NCBI RefSeq assembly: GCF_023062595.1
Contig: NZ_JALLAN010000001.1
Location: 458,663-522,662, forward strand
Direction of reading: 5' to 3'
Source of the DNA: Arthrobacter rhizosphaerae
GTDB taxonomy: Bacteria > Actinomycetota > Actinomycetes > Actinomycetales > Micrococcaceae
DNA: 64,000 nucleotides
Shown: in pieces, positions 60,492-64,000 of the stretch
How the letters are laid out: each line of letters opens with the position of its first letter
How positions within the stretch are numbered: the stretch's first letter is position 1
Program-made: the position numbers and the translations under genes
The notes under the pieces: generated by a model
Told to the model about the DNA's origin: nothing
The model's input: only the letters and a program-made list of their open reading frames with translations
Databases searched by the model: none

Positions 60492-61217
60492 TTAGTGGCC
60501 CATTCCCAGGCCGCCGTCGACCGGAATTACTGCGCCTGAGATGTAGGCGGCCTCGTCCCCCGCGATCCAGCGGACCACGTTGGCGACTTCGGTGGCTTCA
60601 GCAAAACGGCCGGCAGGAACCTTGGTCAGGTAGTCCTTTTGCGTCGCCTCAGGCAGTTCAGCGGTCATGTCGGTGTTGATGAAACCGGGCGCCACCACGT
60701 TCGCCGTGATGCCGCGGGAGCCGAGTTCCCGGGTGAGGGAACGGGCAATGCCAACCAGCCCGGCTTTGGACGCGGAGTAGTTGATTTGGCCAGGTGCACC
60801 GTAGAGCCCTGAGACGGAGGAGATGAGCACCACACGCCCCTTCCGCATCTTGATCATGCCCTTCGAAGCCCGCTTGATGACGCGGAAGGCACCCGTGAGG
60901 TTGGTGTCAATGACAGAAGTGAAGTCGTCTTCGCTCATTCGCATCAGCAGTGTGTCTCTGGTGATACCGGCGTTAGCGACCAGGACCTCAACAGGCCCAT
61001 GGGCGGCTTCGACTTCAGTGAAGGCTGCATCCACCGATGACTCGTCCGTTACATCCGCCTTGACGCCGAGGATCCCTGCCGGAAGGTCCGACTCGCTGCG
61101 GAAGGTCACGGCCACCCGGTCACCATTAGCCAGGAACGCCTCGGCTATGGCCAGGCCAATTCCGCGGTTTCCGCCGGTGATAAGGACGCTGCGGCCAGCG
61201 GGTACTGCTTCAGTCAT
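60492..61217 (-). CDS. fabG: 3-oxoacyl-[acyl-carrier-protein] reductase FabG
   Basis: FabG reduces 3-oxoacyl-ACP with NADPH in fatty-acid synthesis. The 241-residue SDR has VLITGGNRGIGLAIA at the N-terminus, the NAG motif VLVANAGITRD, Ser in LISSVSGLYG, Tyr-Lys in NYSASKAGLVG and GFINTDMTAEL. The ATG at 61217 gives MTEAVPAGRSVLITGG; the frame is open to 61250. The fit to the mycobacterial MabA/FabG1 class is good. No other fatty-acid synthesis genes are adjacent. Confidence 0.92.
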   Translation of the reverse strand: MTEAVPAGRSVLITGGNRGIGLAIAEAFLANGDRVAVTFRSESDLPAGILGVKADVTDESSVDAAFTEVEAAHGPVEVLVANAGITRDTLLMRMSEDDFTSVIDTNLTGAFRVIKRASKGMIKMRKGRVVLISSVSGLYGAPGQINYSASKAGLVGIARSLTRELGSRGITANVVAPGFINTDMTAELPEATQKDYLTKVPAGRFAEATEVANVVRWIAGDEAAYISGAVIPVDGGLGMGH

Positions 61218-61355
61218 GTGGGTCTCCGGTTTTCTGCGGGCGCACTGCACCGCGGTCAGGGCTGGGTTTACCGCCTCCGATCTTAGCCTCCGTTTGGGTG
61301 GTCCTGCCGATGGTGAGAGAATTGAAGCAAGCCTTTGGAGTGTGATTATTCAGCC

Positions 61356-61793
61356 GTGACACTTGAACACCGACGGGCCTCCCGGGCATCCAGGGAGCCG
61401 GACAACGCCTCAGGTGACGCCGAGGTACACAGCATCACCGATGCCGCCACGGCACATTCTGAAGAGATGCGTCAGCGGATGATCAAGTACGCGGTGGCCA
61501 TGGGTATCCGTATGGTGTGCCTTATCCTCGTCTTTGTCCTGGACGGCTGGTTGAAGATCATTGCTGTTGCCGGGGCTGTGTTCCTTCCTTGGATTGCCGT
61601 TGTCATTGCAAACGGCGGCGACAAGGCGGAAATCCACAGCGATTCGCTGTTGGAATCCGCTCCCCTGGCAGAAATAGACGCCCCCGAGCCAGTGCAACAG
61701 CCTGCCGGTGAGGACCAGATGGTGGTGCTGCAGGGAGAACTCCTGGAGGACAACGGGGACAACATAGAGGGCGAGGAACGCGCAGCTTCATGA
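61356..61793 (+). CDS. DUF3099 family membrane protein
   Basis: This 145-residue protein has an N-terminal VHSITDAATAHSEEMRQRMI segment, then two hydrophobic stretches (MGIRMVCLILVFVLDGWL and AVAGAVFLPWIAVVIANGG), matching the actinobacterial DUF3099 family. The acidic C-terminal tail is probably cytosolic. Function is unknown. The start is uncertain: a GTG at 61356 is given, and a TTG at 61335 is also in frame. Its end overlaps the next gene by ATGA, so this begins an operon with the Cys/His protein, SURF1 and YbaK genes. Confidence 0.82.
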   Translation: MTLEHRRASRASREPDNASGDAEVHSITDAATAHSEEMRQRMIKYAVAMGIRMVCLILVFVLDGWLKIIAVAGAVFLPWIAVVIANGGDKAEIHSDSLLESAPLAEIDAPEPVQQPAGEDQMVVLQGELLEDNGDNIEGEERAAS

Positions 61794-62059
61794 GTATTTT
61801 TGATCTTGCCGGGAGCGACAGCGTTATCCCCGATACCAGGTGTTCACGGAAGGGTTGCCGCAACGCAGCCTCGTGGCAACTGCTCTGGAATAACCCGAAA
61901 ATTCATACTCCGGAACGGCGTAAGATCTGGCTGGCATGCGAGGATCACCGGACCTGGCTCGAGGAATACCTGCAGACGCGGGGACTCTGGAAGGAAACTC
62001 TGGAACTTGGCGAACTTCCTGCCGGTCCCGGCAATCTCCCGGCAGGCAGGGACCACTGA
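61790..62059 (+). CDS. Small Cys/His-containing protein, conserved in actinobacteria, unknown function
   Basis: This 89-residue protein has a possible zinc site: Cys18 and Cys23 (TRCSRKGCRN), then Cys50 and His53 (ACEDHRTWLEEYL). The spacing suggests a C-x4-C...C-x2-H knuckle. It has no signal or membrane segment. I do not recognise a functional family. It overlaps the DUF3099 stop by four bases and is immediately followed by SURF1 (stop TGA directly before the ATG), so it is translationally coupled to both. Confidence 0.78.
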   Translation: MSIFDLAGSDSVIPDTRCSRKGCRNAASWQLLWNNPKIHTPERRKIWLACEDHRTWLEEYLQTRGLWKETLELGELPAGPGNLPAGRDH

Positions 62060-62944
62060 ATGTACCGCTTTCTCTTTTCCAGCAAGTGGCTGGGCTACTT
62101 GGTGCTGGCTGCAGTCTTTGCATCGGCCTGTGTCTTTCTGGGCCGCTGGCAGATGGACAGGCGGGCCGAAACCCTGGCGGAGATCAACAGGGTGACAACC
62201 AATTACTCGGCAGAACCCCTGGCCTTCTCAGCAGTCCGTGATCAGTTTGACCGCCTGGACCCTGAGCGTGAATGGACGCAGGTTGAGCTGAAGGGCTCCT
62301 ATGACACTCAAGGCCAGCGCATCGTGCGTAACCGGCCACTCAACGGACAGCCAGGGTATGAGGTAGTTGTTCCGTTCCGGCTCGAGACGGGTGAGACGGT
62401 AGTGGTGGACCGTGGCTGGCTGCCCATCGGAAACAACAACCCGGGCAGGCCGGATGCGATACCGGCGCCTCCAGCAGGAAAGGTCACCGTCGTGGTGCGC
62501 CTCAAGGCAGGTGAGCCGCAACTTCAACGTGGCGCCCCGGAGGGCCAGCTTGCCAGCATCGATCTTCCGACCTACTCGGCCGAGCTTGGCTACCCGCTGA
62601 TGACCGGCGCCTACGGCCAACTCGCCAGAGAGAATCCTCCGGCAGCAGACATGCCCGTGGCCTTCCCGAAACCCTCTGTGGAGGAAGGCACGCACCTCTC
62701 CTACTCCCTGCAGTGGTTTGCGTTCGGCATCTTGATGTTCGTCGGGTTCGGCTACGCGGCGAGGCAGCAGGCAAGAAATGCGGCGCTTGACGCCGAGGAC
62801 GATCTGGCAGGACACTCCGGGACCGAAACCGACGGCGGGCACGCCGCGGTGCCCCAGGCCCGCCGTCGTCCACTTCCCCGAAAATCCAGGAAAGCGACCT
62901 CAGAGGAAGAGGAAGATGCCATTCTCGACGCGCAGGGCTACTGA
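62060..62944 (+). CDS. SURF1 family protein (cytochrome oxidase assembly)
   Basis: SURF1 proteins assist heme insertion into cytochrome c oxidase. The 294-residue protein has an N-terminal transmembrane helix (LGYLVLAAVFASACVFLGRWQ) and a C-terminal one (YSLQWFAFGILMFVGFGYAA), with the conserved RNRPLNGQPGYEVVVPF and VVDRGWLP segments between them, facing outside. The C-terminal cytosolic tail is long and charged. It is in the middle of the DUF3099-Cys/His-SURF1-YbaK operon. Confidence 0.93.
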   Translation: MYRFLFSSKWLGYLVLAAVFASACVFLGRWQMDRRAETLAEINRVTTNYSAEPLAFSAVRDQFDRLDPEREWTQVELKGSYDTQGQRIVRNRPLNGQPGYEVVVPFRLETGETVVVDRGWLPIGNNNPGRPDAIPAPPAGKVTVVVRLKAGEPQLQRGAPEGQLASIDLPTYSAELGYPLMTGAYGQLARENPPAADMPVAFPKPSVEEGTHLSYSLQWFAFGILMFVGFGYAARQQARNAALDAEDDLAGHSGTETDGGHAAVPQARRRPLPRKSRKATSEEEEDAILDAQGY

Positions 62945-62956
62945 CAGGATGTATTT

Positions 62957-63427
62957 GTGATGATTCCGGACGCCGTTGCCAATGTGCAGCGAGCCCTGGT
63001 CACAGCCGGCGTCCAGGATACGGTGAAGATCTTTGACACAAAAGTTCCTACCGCAGCTGCAGCAGCAACGGCGTTGGGCTGCGAGCTGGCGGCAATCACC
63101 AACAGCCTGGTATTCGAACTCGACGGCGGCCCCCTCCTGATCCTTGCCAGTGGGGCTGCACGAGTGGACACAGGCTACGTCGCGGCGCAGCTGGGCTCTG
63201 GGCGGATACGGCGCGCAACGGCCCGGTTCGTCCTCGAACACACGGGGCAGGAAGTTGGCGGCGTAGCCCCACTTGGCCACCCCCGCAAGATACGGACACT
63301 TCTCGACTCGGAACTTGAGAAGCACGAGATCCTTTGGGCCGGAGCCGGCGACCACAACTCCATGTTCTCCATCACCTACCAGGACCTGCAGCGAATCACC
63401 AACGCGGAGGTAATGGACGTTCGCTAG
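62957..63427 (+). CDS. YbaK/EbsC-family aminoacyl-tRNA deacylase
   Basis: This 156-residue protein matches the YbaK/ProX-type editing domain, which hydrolyses mischarged tRNAs. Features are AAAATALGCELAAITNSLVF, RRATARFVLEHTGQEVGGVAPLGHP (the conserved GG-x-x-P-x-G-H segment) and WAGAGDHNSMFSI. The exact tRNA is not known. A GTG at 62957 is given because an AGGA site lies seven bases upstream; an ATG follows directly at 62960. It is the last gene of its operon and converges on a small hypothetical gene. Confidence 0.9.
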   Translation: MMIPDAVANVQRALVTAGVQDTVKIFDTKVPTAAAAATALGCELAAITNSLVFELDGGPLLILASGAARVDTGYVAAQLGSGRIRRATARFVLEHTGQEVGGVAPLGHPRKIRTLLDSELEKHEILWAGAGDHNSMFSITYQDLQRITNAEVMDVR

Positions 63428-63432
63428 CAGGG

Positions 63433-63696
63433 CTATCGAGGATGTCCGGGTTGGTTTGCGTCAAAGAACCGGTGATCCGACGAGGCGATACCGGCCCCGT
63501 TTGATTTCTCCCGGATGAAGTCCAGGTCCTCCCTGGACAGCTGGATCTGGCCGTGCTGGTCGCACTCAATGTTTCCGGCAGCGTCCCTGCGGATCCTGGC
63601 TGACATGGTTCGCGGCAGAATCACGCATCCAGGATTCTCCAGCAGCCACTTCCGTGTCTCCGAATCGAGCCTGTCCCACTCGTCTTTGAGGTTCAT
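63433..63696 (-). CDS. Hypothetical protein
   Basis: This 87-residue protein begins MNLKDEWDRLDSETRKWLLENPG and has a C-terminal charged, polar part (ECDQHGQIQLSREDLDFIREKS). It is soluble, acidic in part and without a recognised domain. The codon usage fits its neighbours. It converges on the YbaK gene, five bases away. No function can be assigned. Confidence 0.6.
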   Translation of the reverse strand: MNLKDEWDRLDSETRKWLLENPGCVILPRTMSARIRRDAAGNIECDQHGQIQLSREDLDFIREKSNGAGIASSDHRFFDANQPGHPR

Positions 63697-63887
63697 CAGG
63701 CCCGTCCCTCTGAGGGCAGCACGGCCCCGCGCGACTGGATCAAGCGCTGGCTAGGTTCGGATGGGTCAACACGCAGTCCATGGTCCATGTTTCTTGCCCC
63801 TGTGAGGAAGAGTCATGGCCCGCTGCTTGACCTCCGCCCAGACTACCGGGGCTGATCCCGGCCCACAATAACCCGCGTTGACTCGTA

Positions 63888-63904
63888 GAAAACCTCCGCG
63901 TAGC
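63888..63904. repeat. 17-bp direct repeat, copy 1
   Basis: GAAAACCTCCGCGTAGC. An identical copy follows 36 bases later at 63924. It is not seen elsewhere in the window. Confidence 0.8.
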
Positions 63905-63923
63905 CGGATACGTTGCCTCATTT

Positions 63924-63940
63924 GAAAACCTCCGCGTAGC
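63924..63940. repeat. 17-bp direct repeat, copy 2
   Basis: Identical to 63888-63904. Multiple short repeats near an end are seen in IS21-like elements, but no transposase sequence is inside the window to confirm this. Confidence 0.8.
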
Positions 63941-64000
63941 GGCGTGGTTGACGGTGTTGGTGTCGGTTGCGAGCTATGCCCGTTTTCATGGAGCTCACGA

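Larger units (their letters stand above)
63697..64000. other. 304-base stretch at the right edge with no complete gene
   Basis: No complete ORF with a convincing start is visible here. Positions 63888-63904 and 63924-63940 hold two copies of GAAAACCTCCGCGTAGC spaced 36 bases apart. A frame open from the stop at ~63880 to the right edge is in phase with the repeats (the repeat encodes ENLRVA twice), so a gene could also run off the edge. This may be the end of a mobile element, a gene start, or both. Confidence 0.45.

Overview
The window is a stretch of high-GC actinobacterial chromosome. A complete Pup-proteasome gene set, the mycothiol gene mshC, DevR/DevS-type regulators and densely packed, mostly housekeeping genes all point to the family Micrococcaceae, most likely Arthrobacter or Pseudarthrobacter. 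This assignment rests on gene content and protein motifs read by eye; no database search was run. No CRISPR array, prophage or large genomic island is visible. Only the last ~120 bases hint at a mobile-element end.

Layout. (1) 1-9.1 kb, minus strand: Pup-proteasome locus. In transcription order it reads ARC/Mpa ATPase, dop, pup, prcB, prcA, pafA, a two-domain FKBP lipoprotein, a cytosolic FKBP, and pafB running off the left edge. (2) 9.2-16.5 kb: trmI tRNA methyltransferase, an M50 site-2-type protease with a CBS domain, a HAD phosphatase, a PAC2-family protein, mshC, uppP and an aldo/keto reductase. The order mpa-trmI-PAC2-mshC-uppP matches, as I recall it, the spread-out order in Mycobacterium tuberculosis. 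(3) 16.5-25.3 kb: small conserved proteins, an acyl-CoA dehydrogenase-like protein, an M20 peptidase, tRNA-Leu(GAG), a GatB/YqeY protein, a nitric-oxide detoxification pair (hmp and an NsrR-type regulator) with a palindromic operator between them, and several small stress or envelope proteins (bPH-like, TM2, CsbD). (4) 25.3-31.9 kb: malQ, a second M50 protease, a glutathionyl-hydroquinone-reductase-like protein, a serine hydrolase and a FUSC-type membrane protein. (5) 31.9-38.4 kb: a fatty-acid module of MaoC hydratase, high-molecular-weight FabG, thiolase, a divergent TetR regulator with a perfect 13-bp inverted-repeat operator, and a 700-residue acyl-CoA oxidase/dehydrogenase.

(6) 38.5-41.3 kb: divergent glgA and glgC for glycogen synthesis. 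(7) 41.4-46.6 kb: a zinc-ribbon/SDR fusion protein, then a DevR/DosR-like response regulator and a DevS/DosS-like GAF-GAF histidine kinase facing each other. Two paralogous flavin-split-barrel (PPOX) proteins flank the pair. (8) 46.6-50.0 kb: transglutaminase, alpha-E and circularly permuted ATP-grasp proteins in one operon. This is a widespread cassette with no settled biochemical role and is the best candidate here for an under-described system. (9) 50.1-64 kb: a YeiH-type transporter, pepN, a lipoate-ligase-like protein with its accessory domain at the N-terminus, rpmE2, a SpoU methyltransferase, a TSUP transporter, an ABC ATPase, serB, two SDRs, hsp20, DUF3099, a small Cys/His protein, SURF1, a YbaK deacylase and a small hypothetical protein. 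The right edge carries a 17-bp direct repeat.

How the genes work together. Pup is deamidated by Dop, ligated to substrates by PafA, recognised by ARC/Mpa and degraded by PrcA/PrcB; PafB is half of a DNA-damage-response activator. MshC makes the mycothiol precursor. Hmp and NsrR handle nitric oxide. DevS/DevR probably sense O2, NO or redox state through heme. GlgA, GlgC and MalQ handle glycogen and maltodextrins. The fatty-acid module resembles the M. tuberculosis Rv0241c-Rv0244c group.
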